Assembly: GCF_051660745.1 (NCBI RefSeq)
Contig: NZ_JBOFQF010000028.1
Span: 62,001-126,000 of the forward strand
DNA from: Segniliparus sp051660745
GTDB taxonomy: Bacteria; Actinomycetota; Actinomycetes; Mycobacteriales; Mycobacteriaceae
Direction: 5' to 3'
Length of the DNA: 64,000 nt
In this document: positions 25,544-34,351 of the stretch, piece after piece
Position numbering within the stretch: position 1 is the stretch's first letter
Layout: every line of letters starts with the position of its first letter
Position numbers and translations under genes: made by a program
Notes under the pieces: generated by a model
Database searches by the model: none
What the model saw: only the letters and a program-made list of their open reading frames with translations
Told to the model about the DNA's origin: nothing

Positions 25544-26347
25544 ATGGGGATTGCTGCGCGCGCCGGGCAGAGGCGGGCCTTGACGGCGCTGGTGTTGGGC
25601 TGTGCGGTTCTCGGCCTCTCGGGAGTACGGGCCGCCTCCGATCCGGAGCCCGCATTGGCGGCGACCGGGTTCCTGCACGACGAGGGAGGGCTCGACCCGG
25701 TCGACTGCGCCCTGCCGCAGTGGTCGGACGACCCTGCGAGCATGCGGGCGTTTTTCACGGCTGAGCGAGACTGCCTCGACGCGGCATGGACGCCGCTCCT
25801 CGCCCGGCACGGCGTGCCGAGCGCCTCGCCCGCGCTGGCCTTCCCCGACAGCATCCCGTTCGCCAGTCCGTGCGGCGATGTGAAGGAGGATGTCATCGCG
25901 GCGATTTACTGCGAGGCCGACGACACGCTCTATGTGCCGTTGACCGGTTTGCAGACGAACATCTTCGGAAACCATTCCGGCGTGTACGCAGCCTTGCTGG
26001 CGCACGAGTACGGCCACCACGTCCAGATGCTCACCGGCATCACCCGGCAAGCGGTCGAACTCCTGTCGTCGCGGAAAGCGGGACAGCCGCAGGGACTGGA
26101 GATGTCCCGGCGGATCGAGCTGCAGGCGCAATGCTTCTCGGGCATGTTCCTCGGGGCCGAGGCGGAGCGTGGCGCCATTGCCCGGACGACTCTCGCCGAG
26201 GCGAGAGTCAGCCAGCAGGGGCGGGGCGACACCGGGCTGTCCGACCACGGGACCAGCGCACATGTCCTCAGCTGGTGGGAGCGCGGCACGAACAACAAGG
26301 TCGCCGACTGCAACACCTTCAGTGCCTCGAACGAGGACGTCGCGTAG
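25544..26347 (+). CDS. Secreted neutral zinc metallopeptidase (YpfJ-like)
   Basis: 267 residues from ATG 25544, with GGAG at 25534-25537. Signal peptide ends near VRAASDPEPALAA. The zinc site is HEYGHHVQ, preceded by the hydrophobic GVYAALLA helix; a second zinc ligand may come from the RIELQAQCFSGMFLG helix, typical of this family. The C-terminal GRGDTGLSDHGTSAHVLSWWERG is also family-like. Four cysteines may form disulfides outside the cell. Substrate unknown. A dispersed repeat begins directly after its stop codon. Confidence 0.85.
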   Translation: MGIAARAGQRRALTALVLGCAVLGLSGVRAASDPEPALAATGFLHDEGGLDPVDCALPQWSDDPASMRAFFTAERDCLDAAWTPLLARHGVPSASPALAFPDSIPFASPCGDVKEDVIAAIYCEADDTLYVPLTGLQTNIFGNHSGVYAALLAHEYGHHVQMLTGITRQAVELLSSRKAGQPQGLEMSRRIELQAQCFSGMFLGAEAERGAIARTTLAEARVSQQGRGDTGLSDHGTSAHVLSWWERGTNNKVADCNTFSASNEDVA

Positions 26348-26473
26348 TTCCTGCGGTCCGCGCGGCGATCTCCTGCGTTGTCGGCCGCTCGTGTGCCGGG
26401 CTCGGTCCTCGCCGTATTCGCACACGTCGCGTCCTTCCGCCTTGGATCTCATCCACGTGGACGCCCCAGGAAC
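26348..26473 (+). repeat. Dispersed structured repeat, copy 1
   Basis: Similarity to the DNA after rpsO (59768-59893) begins at the stop codon of the upstream gene and is clearest from 26364 to 26455, about 80% by hand alignment with one gap; 24 bases at the end (TCCTTCCGCC... to CATCCA) are identical. A stem CGTGTGC / GCACACG is conserved as a stem in the other copy by a paired change. The rest of this 186-nt gap holds only the -10 box of the cupin gene. Confidence 0.75.
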
Positions 26474-26533
26474 TGCGAAGCGGCGTGGCCCATCTCTCAC
26501 CCGTCGCGGCGTTCGCCGGATTAGGGTGGCGGT

Positions 26534-27226
26534 ATGGCGATCAACCGGCGGCAAGTCCTCGGCGGAGCCGGGCTGGTCGGAGCTTCGGCGCTCGGCGGAG
26601 CGGCGACAGACCGCGCGCTCGGCCCGCATCAGGAGCCGCCTCCGCCGCCAGCCCATGACGGAGCGTCCGAGGCCGACCCGGCGCGGTTCGGGAATCCGCG
26701 CCTGCCTGCCGAACTGGACACGACGCGTTCGCACCTGTTCCATCTCTCGGCGGCGGAGCCCGCCCGGTTCGACGGGGGAGAGCTGCGCCAAGCACATGAG
26801 AAGGTCTTCCCGGTCCTCACCGGGCAGGAGGCGAGCATCGTGTTCGTCACGCTGGAGAAGGACGGTGTGCGCGAGCCGCATTGGCACCCCAGCGCGTGGG
26901 AGGTCAACGTGGTCGTCGCAGGCGCCGCGCAGTGGACGATCCTTGAGCCGGAAGGGCACAGGGAAACGTTCGAGGCGAAAGCGGGCGACGTGGTGTTCGC
27001 GCCGCAAGGCTCGATGCACTATTTCGAAAACCGCCATGACGAGCCGCTCAACGTGGTCATCGTCTTCAACGCGAGCACCGAGGAGAGCCGGGACGACATC
27101 AGCGTCGCGGCCTCGATCAGCGCGGTCCCGCCGGAGGTCCTCGCTTCGATTTTCGGCGTGCCTGCGGAGCATTTCGCCCAGCTCAAGAAAATCGAGAAAT
27201 CCGTCGCGATCACCCGGCGGCGTTGA
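26534..27226 (+). CDS. Tat-exported single-domain cupin
   Basis: 230 residues. N-terminus MAINRRQVLGGAGLVGASALGG is a twin-arginine signal. Cupin motif 1 reads PHWHPSAWEVNVVVAG (His, His, Glu metal ligands) and motif 2 KAGDVVFAPQGSMHYFEN (His). The layout is closest to oxalate-decarboxylase-like cupins, but with one domain rather than two. A metal-dependent oxidoreductase or decarboxylase role outside the cytoplasm is possible; the substrate is unknown. TAGGGT (26522-26527) ends 6 nt before the ATG. Confidence 0.82.
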   Translation: MAINRRQVLGGAGLVGASALGGAATDRALGPHQEPPPPPAHDGASEADPARFGNPRLPAELDTTRSHLFHLSAAEPARFDGGELRQAHEKVFPVLTGQEASIVFVTLEKDGVREPHWHPSAWEVNVVVAGAAQWTILEPEGHRETFEAKAGDVVFAPQGSMHYFENRHDEPLNVVIVFNASTEESRDDISVAASISAVPPEVLASIFGVPAEHFAQLKKIEKSVAITRRR

Positions 27227-27238
27227 CCGCCGGTCCGG

Positions 27239-28144
27239 TCAGCCCAGCGTCCCGACTCCAAGGCCGGGCTCCAGCTGGAAACCCCAGTCCAAGAGCGCGG
27301 AGGCTTGCTGGGTCGGATAGGTGCCAGGGTTGTCCATGACCGCGACCACGAGCCGCCGCCCCTCTTGCGCCGCTGCGCCGACGAAGTTGTACTGCGCCTC
27401 GTCGGTGAAGCCCGTCTTGCCGCCCAGTATGCCCGGATACGAGTTCAGCAGGGGATCTCTGTTGACGAGCTCCGGGCCGGAGGCCCCGCCGACCGCGGCG
27501 GTCTCCTGTCCGACGATCCTGGCGAAGACCGGGTTCTTGAGCCCCGCGCGGAAGAAGAGCGCGAGGTCGTGCGGCGAGCTGGAGACGCCTGGCGCTTCGA
27601 GGCCGGACGGGGTGGTGGCCCGGGTGTCGTGCGCGCCGAGGCTCGCGGCCTCGGCGTTCATTTTCGCGACTGCGGGGCCGGGGCCGCCGAGCGCGCCCGC
27701 GAGCGCGTTGGCCGCGCCGTTCGAGGAGATCATGAGCAAGGCCTCAAGCAGCTCGTGCACGGTGTGGGTCGTGCCGGGCTGGATGAATCTGACGATGCTC
27801 TCGCTGTCCGCGGCCGCGTCCGCCGCCGTCTCGGTGATCTTTTGGCCGGGGTCGAGCTCGTTCAAGACGACGAGGGCAAGCAGCGTTTTGATGGTGCTGG
27901 CCGGATGGTAGCGGCCATGCGGGTTCCGGGCGGCGAGCACTTGCCCGGTGTCGAGGTCCGCGACCAGCCACGCGGGCGCGGAGCCTGCTGGCACGGGCGC
28001 TGAGCCGGACGGCTGCGCAACGCCGCTTTGCGAAGCCTGCGCCGGAGCCGTTGGCGAGTCCTCGGGGTCTGCGGCGGCGAACGGAGCTGCGGCGGCCATG
28101 ACGGCTGCGGCAGCAATCAGGTTCCGGAGGGTGGTGCCGATCAT
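27239..28144 (-). CDS. D-alanyl-D-alanine carboxypeptidase (PBP5/S11 family)
   Basis: 301 residues with a signal peptide and a Pro/Ala/Ser-rich linker of about 30 residues. All three penicillin-binding motifs are present: STIK (Ser83-Lys86), SSN (140-142) and KTG in GGKTGFTDEAQYNF. It trims the terminal D-Ala of peptidoglycan stem peptides. There is no C-terminal membrane anchor, so it is probably soluble or held by its N-terminus. TAGGCT (28151-28156, minus strand) ends 6 nt before the ATG. Confidence 0.92.
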   Translation of the reverse strand: MIGTTLRNLIAAAAVMAAAAPFAAADPEDSPTAPAQASQSGVAQPSGSAPVPAGSAPAWLVADLDTGQVLAARNPHGRYHPASTIKTLLALVVLNELDPGQKITETAADAAADSESIVRFIQPGTTHTVHELLEALLMISSNGAANALAGALGGPGPAVAKMNAEAASLGAHDTRATTPSGLEAPGVSSSPHDLALFFRAGLKNPVFARIVGQETAAVGGASGPELVNRDPLLNSYPGILGGKTGFTDEAQYNFVGAAAQEGRRLVVAVMDNPGTYPTQQASALLDWGFQLEPGLGVGTLG

Positions 28145-28153
28145 CCGACCAGC

Positions 28154-29521
28154 CTAACCGGCCACCGCCTGCGGCTCTGCGGTGATCGCCTCGCCCGTGC
28201 GCGGAGCGGGTCGCAGCAGGCTCGGCGCGGCGGGAGCCTGCGCGCGCGGAGCCAGGACGGCGCCGAGCCAGGTGATCGCGCCCATCGCCGCGAAGAGCAA
28301 CGCGCTGGACCAAGTCTGGTTGTCGGAGAACCGCAACAGCCAGGTCGCGACGAACGGCACGAATCCGGACAGGATGGCGGCGAGGTTCGCGGACAGCGCG
28401 ACGCCCGTGTAGCGCAGATTGTCCGGATACAGCGCGGCCATGATCGTGCCGCACACGGCGTACGGCGTGGAGAGGGCGGCCACGCCGACCGTCATCGCCA
28501 GGACCGTCCAGAGGGGGTCGCCCGTGCCGAACAGCCAGAACAGCGGGAAGGCAAGCGCGACACAGGCGAGCGCGCCGCCCGCCGCGATCCTCGGGGCGCC
28601 GGTTTTCTGGGCGAGGAAGCCGAATCCGACGATGACGAGGATCTCGCCGAATGCGGCCACGAGTGTCCCGAGGAGCAGGATGCTCGCGCTCATGTGCAGC
28701 TCGCGTTTGGCGTAGCTGATCACGAACGTCGTGACGAGGAAGAAACCGCCCATGCCGACCAGCGAGGCCATGGCGCCGACGAGCACCTGCCGCCACGAGG
28801 TCCGCAGCACGGCGGCCACGGGGGCTTTGTGCACGGCCTTTGCGGCCTGCACCTCTTGGAAGACCGGGGACTCGTCGAGTTTCGAGCGCACGTGCACGAC
28901 GACGAGCAGCAGCCCGAACGCCGCGACGAACGGGACGCGCCAGCCCCACGCGTCGAAGCTCGACTTGGGCAGCATGCCCACCGCGAGGAACGCGCCCGAG
29001 GAAGCGAGCGTGCCGAGGGGGGAGCCGATCAGCGGGAGCGCGGTGTAGAGCGCCCGTTTGCGCGGCGGCGCGTGCTCGGCGGTCATCACGATGGCGCCTG
29101 CCCATTCGCCGCCGAGCGCGAGGCCCTGGACGAACCGTAGCGCGGTCAGGCCGACCGCCGACCACACGCCGATGCTCGCGAAGTTCGGCAGCAGGCCGAT
29201 GAGGCCGGTGGCGAAGCCGATCAGCGTGATTGTGACCATCAGCGTCGTGCGGCGACCTATTTTGTCGCCCATCCGCCCGAAAACGACGCCGCCGAGCGGA
29301 CGGGCGACGAAGCCGACCGCGAGTGTGGCGAACGAGCTCAGCGCCGCCGCCGCAGGATTCGCCTTGGCGAAGAATTGCTCGTTGAACACGAGGGCGGACG
29401 CGGTGCCGAAGAGGAAGAAGTCGTACCACTCGAGGGCTGTGCCGACGAGAGCTCCCCACACCACTTTTCGGGCCTGCTTGTCATGGGCTTCCGACGTGGA
29501 AACGCTCTCCGGCCTCGTCAT
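28154..29521 (-). CDS. MFS transporter of the metabolite:H+ symporter (MHS) type
   Basis: 455 residues with twelve hydrophobic segments. MHS signatures: GTALEWYDFFLFGTASALVF near residue 30, RPLGGVVFGRMGDKIGRR (the MFS loop 2-3 motif) and LRFVQGLALGGEWAGA. Family members carry metabolites such as dicarboxylates, proline/betaine or shikimate with protons; the substrate cannot be told from sequence. TACATT ends 6 nt before the ATG. It lies next to the amine-catabolism genes and could supply a substrate, but this is only proximity. Confidence 0.9.
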   Translation of the reverse strand: MTRPESVSTSEAHDKQARKVVWGALVGTALEWYDFFLFGTASALVFNEQFFAKANPAAAALSSFATLAVGFVARPLGGVVFGRMGDKIGRRTTLMVTITLIGFATGLIGLLPNFASIGVWSAVGLTALRFVQGLALGGEWAGAIVMTAEHAPPRKRALYTALPLIGSPLGTLASSGAFLAVGMLPKSSFDAWGWRVPFVAAFGLLLVVVHVRSKLDESPVFQEVQAAKAVHKAPVAAVLRTSWRQVLVGAMASLVGMGGFFLVTTFVISYAKRELHMSASILLLGTLVAAFGEILVIVGFGFLAQKTGAPRIAAGGALACVALAFPLFWLFGTGDPLWTVLAMTVGVAALSTPYAVCGTIMAALYPDNLRYTGVALSANLAAILSGFVPFVATWLLRFSDNQTWSSALLFAAMGAITWLGAVLAPRAQAPAAPSLLRPAPRTGEAITAEPQAVAG

Positions 29522-29581
29522 CGCCCAAATGTACGGGAACAGGGCCCCGCGCGCAGCGCGAATGGGCGGCCGGCGGCGCCG

Positions 29582-31030
29582 TCAGAGCTTGGACCAGGCC
29601 TCCGCCAGCGCCGAGCGCAAGATCGACTCCATCTGGTCGAACTCGCTTTGGCCGCAGACGAGCGGCGGCGCGAGCTGGACCACCGGCTCGGCCCGGTCGT
29701 CGGCGCGGCAGTAGAGCCCGCCCTCGAAGAGCGCGGTGGACAAGAAGCCGCGCAGCACCCGTTCGGACTCTTCGGCCAAGAAAGTCTCTTTGGTCGTCTT
29801 GTCCTTCACGAGCTCGATGCCGTAGAAGAAGCCCGCGCCGCGCACGTCGCCGACGATCGGCAGGTCGAGGAGCCGGTCGAGCGTCGCTTTGAACGCCGAC
29901 GCGTTCGCGGCCACATGCGCGTTGAGCCCCTCGCGCTCGAAGATGTCGAGGTTCGCGAGCGCGACCGCCGCGGCGACCGGGTGCCCGCCGTAGGTGGAGC
30001 CGTGCGGGAACATGGTCGACGAGTCCGAGAACGGCTCGAAGACCTTCTCGTTGGCGAGCATCGCGCCGATCGGCGCGTAGCCGGAGGTGAGGCCTTTGGC
30101 GCAGGTGATGATGTCCGGGATGTAGCCGTACTGCTCGCAGGCGAACATCGGGCCGATCCGGCCGAAGGCGCAGATCACCTCGTCGGAGACCAGGAGCACG
30201 TCGTGGCGGTCGCAGATCTCGCGCACGCGCTGGAAGTAGCCGGGGGGCGGCGGGAAACAGCCGCCGGTGTTCTGCACCGGCTCCAAGAAGACGGCGGCGA
30301 CAGAATCGGCCCCCTCGAAGAGGATCGCCTCCTCGATCCGGTCGGCGGCCCAGAGGCCGAAGGCCTCGTAGTCCGTGGCGTACGCCTCGGGGGCGCGGTA
30401 GAAGTTCGTGTTCGGAATCCGGAAGCCGCCGGGGACGAGCGGTTCGAACGGCACTTTGAGCCCGGGCAGGCCCGTGATGGACAGCGCGCCCTGCGAGGTG
30501 CCGTGGTAGGCGAGCGAGCGGGAGAGCACCTTGTGCTTGGTCGGCTTGCCGACGAGCTTGAAGTACTGCTTGGCGAGCTTCCACGCGCTCTCCACCGCTT
30601 CGCTGCCGCTCACGGTGAAGAACACCCGGTTCAGGTCGCCGGGCGCGTACCCCGCGAGACGCTCGGCGAGCTCGGCCACGGGCGGGGTGACATAGCCCCA
30701 GACCGGGAAGTAGGCGAGCTCGCGGGTCTGTTTCGCGGCGGCCTCGGCGAGCTCGGCGCGGCCGTGGCCCACCTGGACCGCGAAGAGCCCGGAGAGGCCG
30801 TCGATGTAGCTCCTGCCCGCGTCGTCCCAGATCCGCACGCCTTCGCCCCGGACGATGACCGGCGGGACGATGTCCGCGCCGTGCCGGGCGAAGTGGCCCC
30901 AGACGTGCTTCTTCGCCGCTGCGGCGGTGTTGCTCGCGGGCGCGGTCATTGCTTGCCCGGTGTGTGCTGCTGCTCCTTGGCGATGTTTCGATGGGGAGGT
31001 TTCGTTTGCGGTGTTCAGCGTTTGCCCCAT
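29582..31030 (-). CDS. Class III PLP aminotransferase (omega-amino acid / diamine type)
   Basis: 482 residues. Key elements: SGSEAVESAWKLAKQYF, LVSDEVICAFGRIG (PLP Asp), and the PLP lysine in CAKGLTSGYAPIG. It resembles beta-alanine/GABA/putrescine-type transaminases. The ATG at 31030 has AAGGAG eight bases upstream and overlaps the asnC end by 16 nt. An ATG at 30949 is an alternative, and the 27 residues between the two starts derive from a duplication of the asnC 3' end. Together with the divergent aldehyde dehydrogenase it forms an amine-degradation module. Confidence 0.88.
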   Translation of the reverse strand: MGQTLNTANETSPSKHRQGAAAHTGQAMTAPASNTAAAAKKHVWGHFARHGADIVPPVIVRGEGVRIWDDAGRSYIDGLSGLFAVQVGHGRAELAEAAAKQTRELAYFPVWGYVTPPVAELAERLAGYAPGDLNRVFFTVSGSEAVESAWKLAKQYFKLVGKPTKHKVLSRSLAYHGTSQGALSITGLPGLKVPFEPLVPGGFRIPNTNFYRAPEAYATDYEAFGLWAADRIEEAILFEGADSVAAVFLEPVQNTGGCFPPPPGYFQRVREICDRHDVLLVSDEVICAFGRIGPMFACEQYGYIPDIITCAKGLTSGYAPIGAMLANEKVFEPFSDSSTMFPHGSTYGGHPVAAAVALANLDIFEREGLNAHVAANASAFKATLDRLLDLPIVGDVRGAGFFYGIELVKDKTTKETFLAEESERVLRGFLSTALFEGGLYCRADDRAEPVVQLAPPLVCGQSEFDQMESILRSALAEAWSKL

Positions 31031-31072
31031 GTGTACTGCTCCTTAGCGATTTTGAGATAGACGAAGGTTTCG
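30951..31072 (-). repeat. Imperfect tandem duplication at the asnC-aminotransferase junction
   Basis: Copies at 30951-31004 and 31019-31072 (68-nt offset) share TTGCCC, TGTGT, CTGCTCCTT, GCGAT and GGTTTCG in order. Read on the minus strand, one copy encodes the true AsnC end (IAKEQYTWGKR, stop) and the other, in the equivalent frame, IAKEQQHTPGKQ followed by TGA overlapping ATG 30949. Confidence 0.8.
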
Positions 31073-31479
31073 GTGGCGACCACGCCCGGCAGGGAGCGGA
31101 TCCGGCCATTGAGGACGTCGAGGAGCTCGGCGTCGTCCACGCAGACGACCTCGACGAGCACGTCGAACGAGCCCGCGGTCTGGACCACGTATTTGACCTC
31201 GGGGATCTCGCAGAGCCGTTCGCCGAGCTCGCGGGCGTCGCCCGCGCAGCGGACGCCGATCATCGCCTGCCGGGCGAAGCCGACCTGTTTCGGGTCGACC
31301 ACGGCGACGATTTGCAGGACCCCGCTCTCCGTGAGCTTCTGCACCCGTTGGCGCACGGCCGCTTCGGAGAGCCCGACGAGCTTGCCGATAGCGGCGTACG
31401 ACTGCCTGCCGTCCTCTTGGAGCTGTTCGACGATAGCTCTGGAGAGCTCGTCGAGCGGCTGCCGGATGTTTGCGGTCAC
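31015..31479 (-). CDS. Lrp/AsnC-family transcriptional regulator
   Basis: 154 residues. An N-terminal winged HTH (LDELSRAIVEQLQEDGRQSYAAIGKLVGLSEAAVRQRVQKL) is followed by the RAM ligand-binding domain (IPEVKYVVQTAGSFDVLVEVVC). It lies upstream of the aminotransferase in the same transcript and divergent from the aldehyde dehydrogenase, with an AT-rich 108-nt gap between them. Control of both by this regulator, with an amino acid or amine as effector, is the likely arrangement. Confidence 0.93.
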   Translation of the reverse strand: MTANIRQPLDELSRAIVEQLQEDGRQSYAAIGKLVGLSEAAVRQRVQKLTESGVLQIVAVVDPKQVGFARQAMIGVRCAGDARELGERLCEIPEVKYVVQTAGSFDVLVEVVCVDDAELLDVLNGRIRSLPGVVATETFVYLKIAKEQYTWGKR

Positions 31480-31587
31480 AGAAGCAATATAGCAGAATTC
31501 GTTGAATAAATCAATATATGCAACTGAATTAGTTGAAATATTTAGATTTATCTTGCGATTCGGTTGCTGGATTGCTACCCTTTAGCT
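31480..31587. promoter_or_regulatory. AT-rich divergent control region, asnC / aldehyde dehydrogenase
   Basis: Much richer in A and T than its surroundings (runs such as ATAAATCAATATATG and TTGAAATATTTAG), as is usual for Lrp/AsnC binding sites. The dehydrogenase promoter is TTGCGA (31553-31558), 17 nt, TACCCT (31576-31581). Transcription would start at or next to the ATG at 31588. Confidence 0.7.
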
Positions 31588-33072
31588 ATGACGAGACATG
31601 ATGTCCCTGGTTGTTTCATCGGCGGCGCGCCCGTGGTCGGAACGGGGGAGCGCCACGCGGTGGTCAATCCGGCGAACGGCGAGCGCGTCGCCGAATTCGC
31701 CCTGGCGACCTCGGCGGAAGTGGAAGCCGCCGTCGCCTCGGCCCGGGCGGCGGCGCCCGAGTGGGCGAAAGCCACTCCCGCCGAACGGGCGGGCGTGCTC
31801 GGCAGGCTCGCGGCCCTTGTCCTGGCGCACGCCGACGAGCTCGTGGCCGAGGAGGTGGCGCAGGCCGGCAAGCCAAGGCGGCTCGCGGCCGAGTTCGACA
31901 TTCCCGGCAGCGCCGACAATCTCGCGTTCTTCGCGGGCGCGGCTCGGCTGCTGGAGGGCAAAGCGTCGGCGGAGTACTCGGGCGGGCACACCTCCTCGAT
32001 CCGGCGCGAGCCGGTCGGCGTCGTCGGGACGATCGCCCCGTGGAACTATCCGTTGCAGATGGCGGTGTGGAAGGTCGCGCCCGCCCTCGCGGCAGGATGC
32101 GCCGTGGTCATCAAGCCGAGCGAGCTCACCCCGCTCACGACGCTGCGCCTCGCGGAACTGGCGGTGGCGGCGGGCCTGCCCGCAGGCGTGCTCAACGTCG
32201 TCACGGGCACTGGGGCGGATGCGGGCGAGGCGCTCTCCGGGCATCCGGGCGTGGACGTGGTGACGTTCACCGGCTCCACCGCCGTCGGGCGCAAGGTGAT
32301 GGCGAGCGCGGCCAAGCGGGGGGCGCGGGTGCAGCTCGAACTGGGCGGCAAGGCGCCGTTCGTGGTCTTCGAGGACGCGGACCTGGAGGCGGCGGTCCAC
32401 GGCGCGGTGGCCGGGGCGCTCATCAACTCCGGCCAGGACTGCACTGCCGCTGCGCGGGCCATCGTGGCCGAGTCCGTCTACGAGGACTTCGTGGCGGGCG
32501 TCGCTGAGCTGATGGAGAAGGTCGTCCAGGGCGACCCGCTCGGCGACGGGGTCGACATCGGGCCGCAGATCTCCTTCGCGCACCGGGACCGGGTGGCGCA
32601 GATCGTGCAGCGGGCCAAGGCCGAGGGGGCGCGGGTCGCGGCGGGCGGCTTCGCGCCGGACCTGCCCGGCGCGTTCTACCGGCCGACGCTCCTCGCCGAT
32701 GTGGCCGAGGACTCCGAGGCGTATCGGGCCGAGATCTTCGGGCCCGTCCTCACGGCGCGTGCGCACAAGGGCGACGACGACGCGATCCGCCAGGCCAACG
32801 ACACCGAGTACGGCCTCGCGGCCTCGGTGTGGACCAAAGACATCTACCGCGCGCAACGGGCCTCGCGCGAGATCCGGGCGGGCTGCGTGTGGGTCAACGA
32901 CCACATTCCGATCATCAGCGAGATGCCGCACGGCGGATTCGGGGCCTCCGGCTTCGGCAAAGACCTCTCTGCCTACTCCCTCGAGGAGTACCTCGCGGTG
33001 AAGCATGTGATGAGCGAGATCACCGGCGAGTCCAAGAAGGGGTGGCACCGCACGATCTTCGCGCTGCGCTAA
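31588..33072 (+). CDS. Gamma-aminobutyraldehyde-type aldehyde dehydrogenase
   Basis: 494 residues. Catalytic Cys285 in NSGQDCTAAAR, general base Glu251 in LELGGKAP, and the NAD site IAPWNYPLQMAVWKVAPALAAG. The QDCTA context and the EYSGGHTSSIRREPVGVVG segment resemble aminobutyraldehyde dehydrogenases (PatD/ProB-like), which oxidise the aldehyde formed by putrescine transamination. The -10 box ends 6 nt before the ATG, so this mRNA is probably leaderless; an earlier in-frame TTG at 31564 lies upstream of the -10 box and is rejected. Confidence 0.88.
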   Translation: MTRHDVPGCFIGGAPVVGTGERHAVVNPANGERVAEFALATSAEVEAAVASARAAAPEWAKATPAERAGVLGRLAALVLAHADELVAEEVAQAGKPRRLAAEFDIPGSADNLAFFAGAARLLEGKASAEYSGGHTSSIRREPVGVVGTIAPWNYPLQMAVWKVAPALAAGCAVVIKPSELTPLTTLRLAELAVAAGLPAGVLNVVTGTGADAGEALSGHPGVDVVTFTGSTAVGRKVMASAAKRGARVQLELGGKAPFVVFEDADLEAAVHGAVAGALINSGQDCTAAARAIVAESVYEDFVAGVAELMEKVVQGDPLGDGVDIGPQISFAHRDRVAQIVQRAKAEGARVAAGGFAPDLPGAFYRPTLLADVAEDSEAYRAEIFGPVLTARAHKGDDDAIRQANDTEYGLAASVWTKDIYRAQRASREIRAGCVWVNDHIPIISEMPHGGFGASGFGKDLSAYSLEEYLAVKHVMSEITGESKKGWHRTIFALR

Positions 33073-33096
33073 CCCCGCCCAAGGCCTTGGGCGGGG
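33073..33096. terminator. 24-bp palindrome between the dehydrogenase and mntH
   Basis: CCCCGCCCAAGG joined directly to its exact complement. It starts immediately after the dehydrogenase stop codon and ends one base before the mntH stop codon; GCTTTT follows on the plus strand. Probably stops transcription for the convergent pair. Confidence 0.65.
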
Positions 33097-33097
33097 C

Positions 33098-34318
33098 CTA
33101 GCTTTTCACGGTCAGCCAGATCAAGAGGACATTCAGCCCGGTGATGAGCCCCGCGATCAGCCAGCCGAGGGCGCGGGTGGCCTTCGCGTTGGCGGCTTCG
33201 CCCATGATCGCGGGATCGCTGGTGAGCCGGACGAGGGGGATGAGCGCGAAAGGGATGCCGAAGGAGAGCACGACCTGCGAGAGCACCAGCGCCTGCGAGA
33301 GGTCCGCGCCGAGCGCGATGATCAGAAGCGCGGGCGTCAGGGTGACGAGCCTGCGCGCGAGCAGCGGGACCTTCGAGCGCAAGAGCCCCTGCATGATCAT
33401 CGCTCCGGCGTACGCCCCGACGGAGCTCGACGCGAGCCCCGAGGCCAAGAGCCCGATCGCGAGGCAGAGGGCCGCGAACGGCCCGACCCGTTCGGCGATG
33501 GCGGCATGCGCGCCCTCGATGGAGTTCACGCCGCCTGCTCCGCGCAGGTTCTGCGCCGCCACGAGCAGCATCGCAAGGTTCACCGTTCCGGCGAGCACCA
33601 TGGCGAAGCCCACGTCCAGCCGGGTGGCTTGGAGCAATCTGCCCCATTGCTCGGGCGCCACCGGGCCGTGGCGGTCTTTCGCGAGCCCCGAGTGCAGGTA
33701 CACGGCGTGCGGCATGACGGTCGCGCCGAGCATGGCGGCGGCGATCAGGACGCTTCCCGCGCCCTGGAAGCGGGGGACGAGCCCCCCGGCGACCTCGGCC
33801 GCCTCGGGCGGGGCGATCAACAGGCTCGCGAGAAAGCCTGCCGCGATGACGGCGAGCAATCCAACGACCACATGCTCGAAAGTCCGTTGGCCCTCGCGGT
33901 CTTTCACAGCGAGCAGCGCCATGCTCACCGCGCCGGTGACGACGCCGCCGACGAGCGGCGGCAGCCCGAAGAGCAGGTGCAGCGCGATCGCGCCGCCGAC
34001 GATTTCCGCGAGATCGGTCGCCATGGCGACGATCTCGGCCTGAGCCCAATAGGCGATCCGGACGGGTTTGGACAGGCGCGCGCCGACGGCTTCCGGCAAT
34101 GTCATCCCCGAGACGATCCCGAGTTTGGCGGAGAGGTACTGCACGAGACAGGCCATGAGGTTCGCGGCCACGACCACCCAGACCAAAAGGAATCCGTAGT
34201 CCGCCCCCGCGGCCACATTGGCGGCGACGTTGCCCGGGTCGACATAGGCGATGGAGGCGACAAAAGCGGGCCCCAGGAGCGACACGATCGGCCGCGACAG
34301 GGGAACTCGGAGACTCAC
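33098..34318 (-). CDS. mntH: NRAMP-family Mn2+/H+ symporter
   Basis: 406 residues with about eleven hydrophobic segments. The TM1 metal-binding motif is present (YVDPGNVAANVAAGADYG) and the TM6 motif reads GATVMPHAVYLHSGL, both characteristic of MntH. It imports manganese, and possibly iron, with protons. Start at GTG 34318 because TACGAT (34325-34330, minus strand) ends 6 nt before it. No MntR-type operator was recognised in the short upstream region. Confidence 0.95.
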   Translation of the reverse strand: MSLRVPLSRPIVSLLGPAFVASIAYVDPGNVAANVAAGADYGFLLVWVVVAANLMACLVQYLSAKLGIVSGMTLPEAVGARLSKPVRIAYWAQAEIVAMATDLAEIVGGAIALHLLFGLPPLVGGVVTGAVSMALLAVKDREGQRTFEHVVVGLLAVIAAGFLASLLIAPPEAAEVAGGLVPRFQGAGSVLIAAAMLGATVMPHAVYLHSGLAKDRHGPVAPEQWGRLLQATRLDVGFAMVLAGTVNLAMLLVAAQNLRGAGGVNSIEGAHAAIAERVGPFAALCLAIGLLASGLASSSVGAYAGAMIMQGLLRSKVPLLARRLVTLTPALLIIALGADLSQALVLSQVVLSFGIPFALIPLVRLTSDPAIMGEAANAKATRALGWLIAGLITGLNVLLIWLTVKS

Positions 34319-34351
34319 AGTCTCATCGTACAGCCGAAGGAAAAAGTTCGC

